From the NCBI GenBank assembly GCA_965203215.1, contig CBDBBY010000001.1, forward strand, positions 434,001-498,000: 64,000 nt of DNA, read 5' to 3'. The notes beneath the pieces were generated by a model. It did not search any database. It saw only the letters and a program-made list of their open reading frames with translations, and was not told the origin of the DNA. Source of the DNA: CBDBBY01 sp965203215 (GTDB lineage Bacteria > Pseudomonadota > Alphaproteobacteria > Rhodobacterales > Rhodobacteraceae). The translations under genes were made by a program, and so were the position numbers. Below are positions 63,926-64,000 of this stretch, piece by piece. Each line of letters begins with the position of its first letter. Position 1 is the stretch's first letter.

Positions 63926-63999
63926 GGGAAGCGTGGTCAATCCGGCCCCCGAACGCGAAACCCGAACGCGGCGCGAATAAGGATTGTCCACCGCTTTCC
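63926..63999. repeat. Imperfect inverted repeat 2 at the right edge
   Basis: GGGAAGCGTGGTCAATCC at 63926-63943 pairs with GGATTGTCCACCGCTTTCC at 63981-63999. The same ATCC/GGATTGTCCAC core as unit 1 shows they are copies of one element about 170 bases apart. Confidence 0.7.
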
Positions 64000-64000
64000 A

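Overview
The window comes from an alphaproteobacterial chromosome. Evidence for this is a circularly permuted two-piece tmRNA gene, an alphaproteobacterial-type SspB next to fumC, ThyX, a DUF4167 gene beside prfA-prmC, and the run lptF-lptG-lptD-surA-pdxA-ksgA divergent from pepA-holC. The host genes have moderate GC. Nearly all insertion sequences are visibly GC-richer, and the high IS load suggests a genome undergoing IS expansion. I cannot name the species.

Layout. 0-2.5 kb: the end of an indolepyruvate ferredoxin oxidoreductase gene, then a small coiled-coil/membrane gene flanked by inverted copies of a dispersed repeat. 2.7-6.8 kb: an IS1595-type element with a frameshifted transposase, then a HEPN-domain gene split by an IS630-type element. 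7.2-16.1 kb: tusA and ccdA, a ribbon-helix-helix gene, two tandem dimethylglycine/sarcosine dehydrogenase-like flavoproteins, fumC and sspB. 16.1-23.7 kb: tmRNA, a glyoxalase-like gene, thyX, a bufferin-type metallophore operon (DUF2282 precursor, DUF692 modifying enzyme, DUF2063 partner, DoxX), an Lrp regulator, sdhE and a RodZ-like gene. 23.8-25.5 kb: an ISKra4-type element. 25.7-40.2 kb: housekeeping genes for isoprenoid synthesis (ispG), translation termination (prfA, prmC), outer-membrane biogenesis (lptFGD, surA), pdxA, ksgA, pepA and holC.

40.5-48.3 kb: a transposase remnant, then a tightly overlapping seven-gene operon. It encodes a sugar-type ABC importer, a glycerophosphodiester phosphodiesterase and two endonuclease/exonuclease/phosphatase-fold hydrolases, probably for import and breakdown of phosphodiesters. 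48.3-59.3 kb: a nested IS complex. Two same-orientation copies of a large IS4-type element, whose transposase carries an N-terminal DruA-like (DUF4338) domain, bracket a surface lipoprotein gene related to transferrin-binding protein B. One IS copy is broken by deletions, by replacement with a repeated segment and by an IS21 element. Fragments of another IS21 and of an IS630 lie to the right. 59.5-62.5 kb: ndk, a CAU tRNA, a sensor histidine kinase and an MBL-fold hydrolase. 62.6-64 kb: an IS110-family transposase gene and two long imperfect hairpins.

Most notable observations: (1) the direct repeats at the two IS4 copies are swapped, which suggests that the lipoprotein segment entered as an IS-bearing circle by recombination with a resident IS; (2) the lipoprotein is currently out of frame at a run of nine G just after its lipobox, as expected for phase variation; (3) removing the IS630 element plus one TA rejoins the HEPN reading frame exactly; (4) the bufferin operon; (5) a dispersed repeat that flanks a small gene as inverted copies.
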